This document shows positions 1-13,078 of a stretch of DNA of 64,000 bases, one piece after another. The translations under genes and the position numbers were made by a program. Under the pieces are notes generated by a model, which saw only the letters and a list, made by a program, of their open reading frames with translations, ran no database searches and was not told the DNA's origin. Source of the DNA: Parus major. Lineage: Eukaryota; Chordata; Aves; Passeriformes; Paridae. The stretch is from positions 48,849,410 to 48,913,409 of the forward strand of contig NC_031774.1 of assembly GCF_001522545.3 (NCBI RefSeq), given 5' to 3'. How positions within the stretch are numbered: the first letter of the stretch is position 1; each line of letters starts with the position of its first letter.

Positions 1-1837
1 AACACACACACCCAGCTGCTTATGTTTTTTAAAGTCTCTTGAATAAGTGTTTTCAGAGGAAACAATAAGTTAGAGTTCTTTTAGAATAGCATAAAATAAG
101 AGTTTCTGGGCACAAAAGGAGAAGAAAGTGAAGGAAAATCTGGATATTTGCTGCAAAGCGGTAACCACATTCCCTCTAATAAAAAATATTGAAAGGAAAA
201 AAATATAAAGAACCAAGCTCAGAGATACAATTTGAAATTGTAAAGGCCATATCTCAAAACACACATCATCTATTTAAAATACACTGATGTTATCCACCAC
301 CTCGATGGTATTTATAAACGCTTTCTCTCTTTTCTTCTGTCATTTTATTTTAGAATCATGGCTTTTCCCAGTCTTCAGTCCTCCACTAAGGGAAAATAAA
401 AATAAAAAAACCTCCCAACGTTAGAAATCTGAAAATGCCTATTCAACCACCTTCAGCCTTATATGAACCTTTCTTCAATTTACTGGGAGAATAAAGAGTC
501 AGGCAATCTTTAAAGCATCTTAATTGTTCTCTGAGTGTAATAGAACCCTCAGGAGACATGACCCTAAGTTGGCTGTAAATCATATTTGATTCCATGGACT
601 GTGCTATTTCTCCCTGCCTATGGTACATATATGACATGAAAATAGATTATTAAATCACACACATGCTTGTTTTTCAAACAGATCACATGATTCCCTTCCT
701 TTTTCTTTTTGTTTTTTTTAATGTCTTTTCTTTTCCCAGAGAAAGGCAGGAAGTGGATATGAAAATGGCAGGGGAACAAATGGTTTCTTGAAAATTAAAA
801 GGGGGTGAGAAAACAATAATTAATCTGCCATAGCTCTTACAATTTTTTTTTCTAAGAAGGCCTAGTCAATCAATCTTCTTCCAATCTGTCTACCATTGTC
901 CTTTTGCCACCAGTACATCATCCATTCGCCCACAAACTCATTTACCACTTGTCTCCCTTCCTTTCCTGAATTAAAACTCTGCCAACCTGAAATGGTTCAA
1001 AATCTTCCTCCAAGTTATGCCAAACAGCTTCTCAGAAACCTCAGGCACACACCTATCCTCTAGGCTGAGATCCAGTTCTCTCCTCATTTAACCTTGGGAG
1101 CTCAGCTCCACACCCTTGGCTCGGGGCCGGAGCAGAACCTTCTCTGTCTCCAGCCGGAGCACACCAGCACCCTGTCCTCTGACACGGACAAACAGCCCTC
1201 AGAATCACATGGCTTCCTTTTTATGACACAGTCCTTACTGAATTTAGAGAAAATCATCTGCTGTCAGTCCGTGATCCTGTTTGCAATTAGCACTGAAAAT
1301 TGAATAGTAAAAGTAACAGGAAGAAAGAACTGAAGATCCTAGCCTTTGCCCCTGTAGGGAGTAAAGAAAACTACCTTACCGAAGATTGTCTCTCCTCTGC
1401 CTTATGTTTGTAGCTATAAGGTAAAGGGTTTTCTTGCCAGCAGAGCTTTAAAGGAATGAATAAGCTCCAAACCTGAAAATATTGGCCTGTTATAAAAATA
1501 TAATAGCAGGGTAATAGCTGTGACTTAGTTTAGCAAATCTACAGTAATCATCTGCCCCTCTTCTACTCTGCACACATGACACATACTCTGTCCACAACAG
1601 TAGTTTAAATGGGGTTGTGAGGCACCAACCAACCAGACCCAGAACAATCAACCAGCCCCAGTCAAAAAAATTGTGTTTATAAAGCTGTATGTGAGCAGGC
1701 TTATAGACAAAGAAAATATGGGGTTAAATTCATGGGCATTATTGTGTGTAGAATGGAATTATATGGGGAAAATCCCAGGCACTAATTACAACACAGGAAA
1801 TAATATTTAAATGTAAGAAGCAGTTTTTCTACCTTTT
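1..1837. other. Unique AT-rich DNA, no gene seen
   Basis: I see no exon, RNA gene or recognisable repeat here beyond a short AC-rich start. A modestly GC-richer patch lies near 1085-1210. The small open frames in this stretch have no recognisable product, and their codon content matches the AT-rich background. Confidence 0.5.
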
Positions 1838-2032
1838 GAGTTTTCAAACACTGGAACCAGTTACCCAGAGGGGTGGTGTAGTCTCCATCCTTGGAGCTGT
1901 TCAAGCCTCCAAATGGACATGATTCTGGGAAACCTGTTTTAGTCGATGCTGCTCTGAGATGGAGTTTAGTCTATCTGGTGTCAAAAGATCCTTGCCAACC
2001 TCAGCCACTGTTATTTTTGTTTCTGTGGATGA
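1838..2032 (+). mobile_element. Old CR1 LINE 3' fragment
   Basis: This stretch reads like the 3' end of a CR1 retrotransposon in forward orientation. It contains the tail of the reverse-transcriptase frame (CACTGGAACCAGTTACCCAG, close to the usual CACTGGAACGGGTTGCCCAG), the GGAGTCTCCATCC-type block (here GTAGTCTCCATCC) with GTTCAAG, and a decayed TTCTGTGG terminus near 2020. Many mismatches and small indels suggest an old insertion. CR1 copies are normally truncated at the 5' end by incomplete reverse transcription, as here. There is no coding capacity. The exact right edge is uncertain by about 10 bases. Confidence 0.7.
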
Positions 2033-4468
2033 CCTTTGTGCTCTAGTACTTTCTCAAGGGCAAATGCATTTGCCATGAGGTCAGACCACAGGACTAAGTA
2101 CATATAGATTCTGTCCCCCACTGTTACTGTGGCGGTCAGAAGCAACCAGTGTAAGATGAAGAAAGCAGAGGTGTTTCTTTAATGGTCTTTGATGTTGTAT
2201 GCTGAAAGGGCAGATGGAGGTTGAAAGGGACAGGGAAATATAAAGGTGCACATGAACTGCAGTGGTGCAGAGTACTGCTGGTTCCTGAGAATTCCCAGCT
2301 CATGCCTGGTTTTGAGATCTACAGCATGAAGAAAGCTGTGATTCCACCTGTATCACCTGTACCACAGCTGAAGCAGCAATGCACTGCAATGTGTTGAGCT
2401 GACCATCTCCTAATGGTGCCTTGCTCTCTCTGCAGCTCCAAAGGGAATCTAAGGTAAACTATTTCAATCCCTAAGACAGTTGCCTTACTGAGGAGCCTAA
2501 AGGCACTTATGTAATGTGGACTGGTAGGTGGCACAAATACTCTTAAGGTTGCCCTAAGGTGTTTAAATGCCACAGAACACAGTTCAAGGCTCACCTTATT
2601 GCTGCAAGCCTTTCTTCCACTTGAGAAAAACAGTATTACAATTGCAGACTCTCAAACCAGGTGGGCTATATAACATTAAAAACTTTTTCTGCAATAAAGC
2701 AGAAGGGTGGGAGATACAAAAAAAAGTACTGAAGAAGCATAAGGCATCCACCAGGGTTTCCTTAGCAAAGATTAAATGCTAGAGATTCAGTCAACACTAA
2801 GAACAGCTATGGAGCAGTATGTTTGCAGTTCCCTAGAGAGCTCAGTATAGCCTGTTACCACTTCAATATTAGAATTAAATGAAGAAAATCAAGAAACCAA
2901 ATCAGATTTGACCTCTGGGTATTCTGCTCAATAAGTCCAGCATAGCCCAAAGACACATAAACTAATGAAAATTATTAACCCACTTGCTGCTGTCTTAACA
3001 TATGCCAGGTACAAAACAAACATCCTGCAGTTTATTTTGGTCCTAGGAAGCATGTTATGTATCTCACTTCCCAGGAAGACAATGCAGTTCTGTGACATGA
3101 TGTTACAGTACAGATGGAGTACTGGTTCATTGCATAATGCTCTGGTGTTGGAGAATTCAAACATGAGCTGTCTCTATAGATTGGAAATGCCTGTCTTGCA
3201 CCATTTCCAGGTTTGTTGTCACTCATAATATTTGAGGGAATGCTTCATGAACCAATAATGCATCTACGCTGAAAATGTTCCACAGGAGCTGTCAACCATC
3301 CTATTAGCACACTCACTGACACTGGCCACAGTCTTTAAATAAAAAATAGTTTTATTGAAGGATGTTCTTGGCATTTTTCAGTATTAAAATAATAAATAAA
3401 TGATGACATGTTTTCTATTAAAAATTTAAAATTAAAAATTTAAAATAAAACAGTATCTACCTGAACTCACTTTGCAAACACACATTAATTCATTTAGATA
3501 CAACATCTGAAAATCTCTGAACATATGAGGAATGTGCATCTCTTATGCACATGTGTTATAATTCCATATTTTTAGTTGCTAATGACCATCAAAAGTACTA
3601 TAAATACATACTCTGTATAAAATGTAAAAACAGGTAGATTTTTTCCTCCTAAATTTTATCTAATTTTTATCTTGTCATTTATTTTTCAGAATATGGAGTT
3701 CTGAGGTGTCCAAGGCACACTGTTCTGCTTTTAATCAGGCTAAACATATATAAATGTAGCCATTTTAAGGAATGCAACCTGATGACTTTCCAGAGTCTGC
3801 ACTGCAATCTATGCGCCTTTCTTGGTGCTGTGTTATCTCAAGAATTATCTAAAAATACTACCTTAACTGTACTTACTAGTAAGTCACTGGGAACAGATCA
3901 GACTTCCAGTTTTAGGATGAAGCTTTTGTGACCAATTTCTGAGGAAAAGTTGGGAACAAGTGATCTTTGTTTCCTGACCTGACCAGTTTTACCCTTGCTA
4001 TTCCTCGCCCACTACTCCAAAGGCACCATTCTCTCGTGGAGAGTCATGCTCAGTGAGGGAAAAGCTGCATTTAATCAAGCTCATGTTCAGCAAGTTAAAA
4101 GCTTTGAAGAATAAGACTGAAGCTGGGTAGGAAATTATTTTTCATTCCTGGATATTCTTATTATACTAGTAATTGTTATCTAAACAAAAATTAGTAATGT
4201 GATGCCATTGCAAAGTGATAATTTTCTGGGGTGTCTACCCTGTGTAAGTCACAGGAGGTAATTCTTTGATTACATTTCTCAAGTTTGGGAGTAGACTGAA
4301 GTATGTAGGCTTCAAGAATTCACAGGCAGACTGAAGAGATTTTTGCTCATGAAGAATGTTAAAAGGAAAAAGGTTTGTTTAGGTAAGAGCAGGCAGAAGG
4401 AGAACATAATACATTTGTTCTTTTCCTTACCTTTGTTTATCTATTTTTTCCCAGTTTAAATCAATCAC
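2033..4468. other. Unique AT-rich DNA, no gene seen
   Basis: No gene or clear repeat is visible. Around 3412-3450 there are two near-identical AT-rich units (ATTAAAAATTTAAA type) in tandem. Short open frames on both strands (for example 2319-2594 and 2928-3228) overlap each other and show no recognisable domain. Confidence 0.45.
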
Positions 4469-4474
4469 AAGGCA

Positions 4475-4852
4475 ATGCCTTAAGTTTTCAGTTTCTCTGT
4501 TCTTTGGTGTGTGGCTTTTTATTCAGGGTTACTAGGATCTTTTCACAGGGTGAAGACACAACAATCCTATTCCACTTGGGGACTCAAGGACAATTTTTAC
4601 AAACTTCAGGCTCAAAGTATAAACAACGTGAAAAGGAGGGCAGGGAAGCTGGATGCCTGTATGCAGATGGACTGAAACATATAAAAATGTGAGATCTCGT
4701 GGCTAGGTTCTCCTTTTGCTTCCGTCTTGGACCCATCCAGACAGAGCCCCAATTGTAGCACTGGTACTGCCTGGGTGTGGACTTTGAAGAAATAAATATT
4801 CTTTATTCCTCTTAACCCTGCCTAGTCTCTGTTCCATCTCCTCAAGGTATCA
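4475..4852 (+). mobile_element. Probable decayed solo LTR
   Basis: The order of signals is that of a retroviral LTR: a TATAAAA box at 4680-4686, a pyrimidine-rich leader with the block CTTGGACCCATCC, then AATAAA at 4791-4796 followed by a T-rich stretch and a short U5-like end finishing in CA at 4851-4852. The roughly 105-base TATA-to-AATAAA spacing suits a short R region. The leader resembles avian LTRs that I recall, but no family name is asserted. AAGGCA follows the right edge (4853-4858) and also occurs at 4469-4474, just before the proposed left edge, so it may be an imperfectly placed target duplication. No internal retroviral genes are attached. Left boundary is weak; an accidental TATA/AATAAA pair is the alternative. 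Confidence 0.42.
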
Positions 4853-4858
4853 AAGGCA

Positions 4859-7800
4859 TTGTGACTTCTAGGACTTATTCCACCTGAAGCATCTGGAAAC
4901 ACTAGCTGCCAGGCTGTCCTTTTCCTGGGCTTCAGCAGCAGCAATGGCAGCAGCATCCTTGCTGGTAATTTGACCAGAGATTGGAAAGAAGTAGGCAGCT
5001 CCTTTTGGAGGCAGTGGAAATGTGGCTTGAACATTATAATAAATATTTGAATAAACCCCCTGAACCTAGCAAACTCCAGTCAGATGGTTTGTAGGAATAG
5101 GTGGTCAGGTGCTCATGGTTTATAAGCTAAGCTTCCTTTCTGGGAGCCTTTCAGACTACATCACAATTAGGGGTAGCATGGGCCAAGCTGACTATGCATC
5201 AGCTATGATCTTGGATAGGGGAGTCCCTTGTGACTCACAAATGATGCAAATCTGGACTTCAGTAGTGATTTTACAACCCTGACTCCAGATGAATATTGAA
5301 AATTGCAATTATTTTTTGTTAAAAAAAAGTGGAAAAAATTAATTTATTCTAAGTGCTTTGTTTAAAAAATAAAAAAAATATTAAGTTAAGCTTTCTGCAA
5401 AATAATTCTGTAATTATTATTATTTTTCTAAGCACACATTCAGGGAAGCTACAATTTGTCTCTTAGAAAATATGGTACATAGTTAACTTAAAGTTCTTTT
5501 TCCAAAATATTTTCAAGTCAAATTGTTTATTGAAACTGCTTCTTTCTCAAAAGCAATATGCTCTTGGCTAAATTATGTAATTAGAAAGTTAACAATCAGT
5601 GCTAATCATCACAAAATACAGAATTTCAATGGATTCAATGACAAGGCAGTTTTTTCTTCTAATATTCATAAGACCTACTCCTACTCCTGCACATATGTGG
5701 AGGTCTTGAGATCATGGGTTACTAAGGCCTCTAAGAATTTGAAGTAAAACATTCAACCTGACAGGAATATTGTGGTTTTGGCAAGTATCTACTTTTTCCA
5801 GTGGTATTGCTAACACCTAGCCTAGAGTGAGCTTGAGTTAAATCTGTTCATGAGCACTGGTCTCATTCAGGACATTCAGGAACAGTGAGGAGAAAATGAT
5901 ATTGTAAGTATTAAGCATTTTTACATGTACCAAATACTCCTCTGACTGTAGCAGATATTCAGTGTATCCTTTAAATAATACCTTTCCTCCCAGTGTTCTC
6001 CAACTACTACGCAAACTACAGATGCCATACCACTAGGATGAAACTCCTTTTTCAGCTTTGGAGAACTTATGAAATGTTCCATGGACTGTTATTTCCATCT
6101 TTTACAGAGGGGTGGTTGTAAGCCCTTCTATATATTTCAAGATTTAAGAATTGATATGGTCCCACTGGCATTTAAAGGACAGTTATGACCTATTCCCAGC
6201 TCACTAAACACTCCATTGAGAATTCCAAACAGTTACAGATGACCCATGGCTCCTCTCAGCCCCTGCCTTCCTTCATCCTGAGCAATGGTGGAAATTGAGA
6301 CTCCTGTCACACCAGCCTTTTCCAATGCCTCTTTATATTAAGACAGGTCACACAGGGTCACTGGTCTTTGATCTACTGGATGTCTTCATTCTTATTTTAA
6401 ACTACCTTTCTCACGTTCCCATAACTCATAACAATGAAAGCAGCAGTTGTCTGCTCCACTTTCTAATAACTTCTGTTCAGAGTGGGAGGGAAAAACAGCT
6501 TTATTTTAAATGCAGGATTTTCTGTTGGAGAACCTAGCACTAATTGCTTTATTTTGTGCTCTGGTCTCGCTTCTTACTCCAGGAATACCTACAGACCACC
6601 TCTGTTTTCCCTTTGCCTATTTCTACCCCTCTTCATTTCTGTGCAAGAGCAAGAAGCAGAACTTTGCTACCTTTGTGATTATTAGCAGCCCTGGGTTCAT
6701 ACTGATTAGTCCCAGTGGCACAGGGTTAATGAGTTAAGTGTGCTTATTCAATTAAGCCACCTCTTTGTTTTAGCGCACATAAATTTTAACCTGATCGCTT
6801 CAAAATTACCTTTGGCACTATTCAGTAATAGAATAAATTGAATAAATTGAATCAAAAGAAAAATGAAAGCCTTCTTAGTTCTTAAGTATGTGTGTACTTG
6901 ATTTGCCCTCAGTAAAAATAAATGGATAGAAAGCTTAGTAGAGGCATTCTGTTTCTGAGTTGATCTACAGTTTACATCATGGAATACAGGAAAACTGGAA
7001 TTGTGCTGGGTCCTGGCCTAATGTTTGGAAGAATTTGGCACACTTACAAATGTTAGGTTGTTTTCAGTCAGAGTTACTCAGTTATCTATTTTCCTCAAAA
7101 TGCCCTTGGACTATACCTTACTTACAGCAACTACTACAGTGCATTAGCTTGAACAGAGGATGAATGAGCCATTTCACTGCAACACCTTTTTCTAACAGAG
7201 CTGCAGAATATAGCAATTTACTTTCCTGAAAGCTGCATTTTTGGGACTGTAAATTGGTTGTGAATGTCACACTGCAGCATGGAAGACCAACTGATGGCTA
7301 CAGTTAAGGCACAGCAGAACAAAAGTATTTTCATCTGTAAATAAGATGCTGAAAGAAAAGCCACCAAATCCTAGTCCATAGTTTCCTGTAATGACTCTTT
7401 GGCATACTAAAAATATATTTGATTTCAAATGCTGATTATCATTGAGAAGCATCACATTTGAATCTCTCTGATTAAATGGAGGACTTTCATAATGGCATTA
7501 CTAATTACATTTGTATACACACTGACTGCCCTTAAAAATACCCTCTTAAGGTAAGATTGACCTCATCTAACATTAATCATTTAAAAATTAGGCACCTAGT
7601 CTAAGCCAATTATCTCAGCTGCCTCTGTTTTCAGTGAAGAGACAGACACCTCCAGAGCATGATTTATCATGTGAATCTTAAAAGGGGATGAATCTCCAGG
7701 TAGTTTGTTCCACTTATACTATGATGTCACCAACCACGGTTAGGTGAAATGACTTCTGCCCTCAGCACAAATAAGAAGCTGGAGAAAAAATTAAAAAAAA

Positions 7801-9357
7801 AAAAACCAAACAAAAACTAAAAACCACAGAAAACCCACTAAATGAATCAACAAAATCTCTCCAGTAATGCCATATGAAATGGTTATGAAAATGAATCCAA
7901 TGTTACTCATCCATTTTGTTTTCTTCACATAACAAGGATATGGTCCTTAAAAATGGTGACATTTTGATTATATTCAGTGGTGTACAGAATATACTGACCT
8001 AAACAAGATTAAGTTTTTTACTATGAAACTTTTGTCAGGCAAGCAATTTTGATCTACCTGCATCTGAATGACTTAAATCCATTCTCTTGGGGATGATTGC
8101 TACCAACATTTCCTTTGGACTGCACTGATTACACCTATGAAAATATCTGACATATTTTGATATTTCCTATAACATTTGTAGCTGAATTTCCAACTCGAGT
8201 ATACTCATTTTTGTTAGAAACTTAACAAAATCTTGTTTGGTGACTTGCTGCTATTGGTAATGTCACATAGAGGGAGGGACATTTACCTGATTCACTCCTT
8301 ATACTGCACATAACCAGTTTTTCTTCTGGACTGGGTTCTTCTTAATCATATGCCTTTAAATCAACTTGTAACTTCCTTTGGGGAATATTCTCTAAAGAAA
8401 TATTTTACAGTAAGTGATTCAAGGAGCAAAAGAGAGCTTGTGTGTCCTGTAAAAATGTAAAATAAAAATATAAATTAAATCAAATCACATTAGGGTCCTG
8501 CACAGAATAAATTCAAATTAAAATGCTCAGAGAGATCACTTACTTATTTGGCAGTTTAATCTGGCCTAGGATCCAGAACTGATTGCTGAACTATCTCCTA
8601 GAAATGTGATCTTCAAACTTCATCTTATTCACACAGAGACCTTGGCAGCACAAACAGGCAGTACATCACCCCAGCTGTATCGCTGCTGCATTGGCCTCTG
8701 GTTCTGAATTACAGCATCTATCACATTCTGCCTTTTGCTTGCCAAGCTTTTAAAGGTGTGCTCTTGCTCACTGTACCTTATGAACAGCTTTCCCTTCCAT
8801 CATTGGGCCTGCTTTTGAAGTTTACTGATATCGACTTATAAAATATTCTTTCTCTGCATGCCTACCCCTCTGACTACTGTGTAACTGAGACATGCATGCA
8901 TATCGGAAGTGTCAAGTCCCAGTTTGAAAGTGCTTTGTCTTGCTCATGCAGACTGTGAAAACTTCTGCCCATAAATATCTGAACCTCATATGCTTTTAAA
9001 TCTAGACACAACATACATCCTTTGGTTAAGATCTATTTATAATTAATAGGGTGGCATGGACTGGCAGATTCTTCACTGGAAAGACTATAGACATAAACTC
9101 TATGTATATATGTATACATATATATCTGGAGACATGCTCTATTCCTCTTTTCATTTTTAATACCATCATATATCATATTTGTTTTTAAATTATGTTTTGC
9201 TCTGAATTTTTATTTTATAATAAATAGATGAATTTTGCATATTGACAGGAACTGGCCTCAAAGTCACATTCTCACTCTTTAGCAACATATCATGAAGATA
9301 ACCCTGCAGTTTTCAGTATCCTGTTGATTTCAGTACCCTGCCCCTGATTTTTTTTTT
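4859..9357. other. Unique AT-rich DNA with simple tracts
   Basis: This long stretch shows no recognisable gene. It contains an A/C-rich tract at 7785-7834, a short TATA-rich run at about 9100-9125, and several very AT-rich patches (5290-5440). Small hydrophobic open frames near 6295-6737 come from pyrimidine-rich DNA and have no coding signature. A weak 8550-8960 segment with slightly higher GC could not be assigned to any repeat. Confidence 0.4.
7785..7834 (+). repeat. A/C-rich simple tract
   Basis: Nearly pure A with scattered C (AAAACCAAACAAAAACTAAA type). It is one of several similar dispersed tracts in the window and may be a decayed poly(A)-derived sequence. Confidence 0.7.
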
Positions 9358-9362
9358 CATAT

Positions 9363-9938
9363 TACGCTGTTGTGGTTTAACTCAGCCAGCAGCCAAGCCC
9401 CAGGCAGCCACTGGCTCACTCTCCCACCAGTGGGATTGAGGAGAGGATTGGAAGGGTAAAAGGGAGAAAACTCCTGGGGTGGGATTAAGTTAATATGGGA
9501 AGCAAAAGCTATACACACAAGCAAAACAAAATAAGGCATTCATTCACTGCTTCCCATGGGTGGGCAGGTATTCAGACACCTCCAGGACTGCAGGGCCCCA
9601 TCACACACAATGGTTAATTGGGAAGACAAACACCATCATTCCAAATGTCCTCCTTCTTTATATACTGAGAATGATGCCTTATAGTCTGAAATATCTCTTT
9701 GGTCAGTTTTAGTCACCTGTCCCAGCTGCATCTCCTCCCAGCCTCCCATGCACTCCCAGTCTCCTTGGCAGCTTGGCAGTAAGGAAAAGCAAAAGCCTTG
9801 GCTCTTTGCAACTGCTGCTCAGCAATAACAAAAACATCTCTACACTTTCATTACTGTGTTCAGCACAAGTCCAAAACGTGGCCCCACCCATACCAGCCAA
9901 TGGGAAGTAAGCTAGCTCTACCACAGCCAAAAAAAGCA
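9363..9938 (-). mobile_element. Solo LTR of avian endogenous retrovirus
   Basis: The plus strand begins with the familiar avian LTR edge TGTTGTGGTTTAACTCAGCC (from 9368) and ends near CCACAGCCAAAAAAAGCACA. Read on the minus strand it has U3-like sequence, a TATA box (GTATATAAAG, near 9656-9665) and then the leader ending in the CCACAACA edge, so transcription would run on the minus strand. The length, about 575 bp, suits an ERVL-like LTR of birds. The 5-bp CATAT occurs at 9358-9362 and 9939-9943 and is a possible target duplication, although the left terminus (TACGC) is then mutated away from the usual TG. No internal gag, pol or env is attached, so it is the product of LTR-LTR recombination. 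The family assignment rests on memory. Confidence 0.75.
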
Positions 9939-9943
9939 CATAT

Positions 9944-11705
9944 CCAAAATGTTGAAAATCACTGAAATTAAATCACCGTTGACTTTTCAGAATTTTTTCT
10001 TGCTTCGATTCTATTATTGTAATTCAGTGATTTACATACCCTAGGCATCAAATCTAAACAAGAATAATTGGGAAGAGCTAAACTCCAAGCCTGAAAGAAA
10101 GTGTAGTCAACCCACTCTATTCTTGTCCATTGATAAACAACTGTGTGCCGTGTGAGGCTCTGTCACCACCATCCTGTCTGGGCATATTGCCCAGTCCTTT
10201 CTTCTGGGGAGTGTCCCTGGGGCTCCAACTCTGGAAAGTACTCAGAGGGACCAACCTTCTACCTCATCCTCCCTGCAGAGGAAGCACATAGGTGTACCAC
10301 AAAATTGGAATTGAAAAGGTCTTAAGACTCTGTTAGATATTTTCTTTAACCAGCTGCGGTAAAAATCTTTGAGCATACATTTCAGGAAATTTGTGCTATA
10401 TTTCATTTGTGAAATGGCCACATAGCTCTAAACAAAACATGCCTATGAGTGCAAGTACTGTTTGTCTTTTATTAATAAATTAATTGATTGTGTATCCAGA
10501 ATGTTATTTTTAATATCAATTTCTGACTTTTTTCAATATTCAGTGATTAAATAAAGAAATTAAAAAGCTACTGCTAGCATTAGTTGGTTAAAATGTCTTT
10601 GAAGCAGGCAAGATACAGGAAATCTACAGAACGGATTCTAACGCCTAAGCAGAAACAGTCAGAAATCACACCTATAGCTTTTGACTCAAACTCTAATCAT
10701 ATCCACAACCCATTTAAAAGAGAGAGAATGAAGGAAATAAGTTTGGACATTTCAGTGAGACAGAAAAAGGAGCACACTTGCTATCATTGTCCTCTTTCAG
10801 AAGCCCATAGAAAGGCATCTGTGGGGAAACAGGGGATCTGAGATCTTAACAGCTGACCCTTCTCCAGAAAGTAGACAAATGAGGGTGTCTGGATCAATGA
10901 GATGTTTCATGAAAAAAACATCTACAAAGCAAGTGGAATAGCAGGCTGCTTGACCATTCAGTTATAAGTGTGTGACTTCACTTAGTAATTCATTAGATGC
11001 AAATAAATTAAATGTTTAAATTGACCCAGTGTTGAGAAGAAATGTTGATAGCAAATTGTGAGTTCACAGATAAAAATACTGGAACCTTGCTCTATATTTC
11101 TGAAATCACACAGCCTTTGAAATAAAGGATAAAATTGAGTCCCAGGAGAATGGAAAATATGACATATGATATACAACAAATAAAATCACCTTTATAGACA
11201 AAAATTAGTTGGAGAAAACTATGGGGAAGTCTACTTCAACAACAGCAAAGATATGTTGCATTTTTATATAGTAAAAAAAGTTACTGAATTCCAGCACTGT
11301 GAAAAGGTGGATGATATCACACAAGTCCTGCTTTCTCATAGAGCTCTTTCTCACATGCTTCGGGAAGGGGAAACTGACGGCATCATTACTGCCACTTTTC
11401 CATTCTGACAGGATATGGTGATGTATTACCTAACTCTATCACAGTTTATATTATTGCATAAATGATATAAATGACAAAGTTTGGAGAGCACAGGTATTCC
11501 TAGAAAGTACCAGGCAAACCACAAATCATGTTAGCATCATCTGAGGACTTGAAAAGAACTGTGAGTTGAGTAGTTTTTTGTGGCTCAAGCACATGGTGGT
11601 ACTTTTGGATCATTCATTTGCTGGCTGCAGCACTGAGCACTGGAAACAAAGTAATGTCTTAGACACTGTAAAAAAGAGACTTTTCCCAATTTTCCCTTCT
11701 AAAAA
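9944..11705. other. Unique DNA, one small open frame of note
   Basis: There is no recognised gene. A GC-richer patch lies at 10143-10325. An 85-codon open frame at 10584-10841 is lysine- and arginine-rich with a CxxC pair; it has no recognised domain and is discussed among the findings. Confidence 0.4.
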
Positions 11706-11791
11706 TCATGGAATCACAGAGTGGTTTGGGTTGGAAGGGGCCTTAAAGATCATCTAGTTCCAACCCCTCTGCCACGAGCAGGGACACCTTT
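11706..11791 (-). mobile_element. CR1 LINE 3' tail
   Basis: The sequence starts with ATCATGGAATCACAGAGTGG and continues with GGTTGGAAGG and ATCATCTAGTTCCAACCCC. This is the reverse complement of the canonical avian CR1 3' end, so the element lies on the minus strand. It is only about 86 bp long, a severely 5'-truncated copy. It is close to consensus and therefore younger than the other short CR1 tails here. Confidence 0.9.
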
Positions 11792-12858
11792 AAATAAAGG
11801 TGAAAGTACTTATGTCCCTATGATTATATATTTATATGTTAGCTATACCAAGAGATTCCTGGAAGAGATTAAGTCTGCATTTTAATAACAAGAAAAAAAT
11901 TATTGTCTCAATTCAAATACAAAGTGAAAGACAGCACGTAGATACAATGTGAGAAGAAGAGAAGGAAGGTGGCAGTGATGATTATTACAGTAAACAGTGG
12001 TTAATAATTACCTAGTCATTGTTTAGCTTTCTATGCAAAATATAGTATGTCTGGAAGGCTGCTAATAATTTTCTTTAGATTTTTATTTCATTCCTGTAAT
12101 ATAGCAGTGTTCTTTACAGTTACTTGGAGAATTATTTTCCCCAGTGGAGAATCATAGAAAGCTTCCTGCTTTGTCTCTATGAAAAAAAATTGAAAGTAAT
12201 TCACATATTTTGAAATACTAAGGCCTGTTAGGGCCAAGCAGATCATCTAGCCTCACTTCTCATATATCTCAGTCAATCTAGTTTCTCTTAATTATCTCTT
12301 TATTAATCCAAATAATATATTTGAATTAATGAAGAAAGTCGTCCTGCCTTGATGCAGAAAAGTGGTACATGAAGCTTCAAAAAGGTGCAAAAGCTTCATT
12401 TGCTTTTCCTAATTTGCTATTCTGCCTAACTACCCTGACTGTTAAATATTGTGATATCTTCCTAGTTTAAGTTTATCTGGCTTCACTTTCCAATCATTCA
12501 TTGCAGTTTTGGCCTAGTGTTAGATTTAAATGTTCATTGGCAGCTGGAATCATCTCCTAGGAAGGCAATCCAGGGCAGTTCTCAAACAACTTTTAAATAA
12601 ATAAAGTTTCTCAGCTCAAAACATTTTTCTCACCTTTAGAAGAAATTTCTTTATTTTTTTTCACTCTCATTCTTTAATCTCCTCCTGAGAAACTAGAGTC
12701 AGGATATACTGTCTGTTTCTCAGTATGATGTTGCTTGTTCTAGATTACAGCATGCTGCTATGTTAAATTGCACATCACTTGAATGAACCCACCTTGCTTT
12801 GTCCTCTCCTAGTTGTTATGGCAAATGTTGACACTTTTCTCAGCACTAATTATTTTTC
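11792..12858. other. Unique AT-rich DNA
   Basis: Between two CR1 tails I see no gene, RNA or repeat. The base composition is AT-rich throughout. Confidence 0.45.
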
Positions 12859-13078
12859 ACAGAATCAAAGAATGTTTGAGGTTGGATCTCTGGAGATCAT
12901 CTAGTTCAACCTCCTTGGTAAAGCAGGTTTCCCTAGAGAAGGTTGCATAGGGTCATGTCTAGAGAGATTGTGAGTATCCCAAGAGAGGCAAGACTGCAGC
13001 CTCTCTGGATCAAATTAAGGTGTCCGTGATGGTGCACACACAGAAAGTCCTTTCTGACAGTGTGAACTTAAAATGAAC
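12859..13078 (-). mobile_element. CR1 LINE 3' fragment
   Basis: It opens with CACAGAATCAAAGAATGTTTG and GAGGTTGG, followed by GGAGATCATCTAGTTCAACC, the reverse complement of a CR1 3' end. It extends into the 3' untranslated region and the last part of the reverse-transcriptase frame (GAAAGTCCTTTCTGACAGTG). A block that is normally GGAAGGGACC is shortened to GGA, and several other small deletions mark it as old. It is non-functional. Confidence 0.82.
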
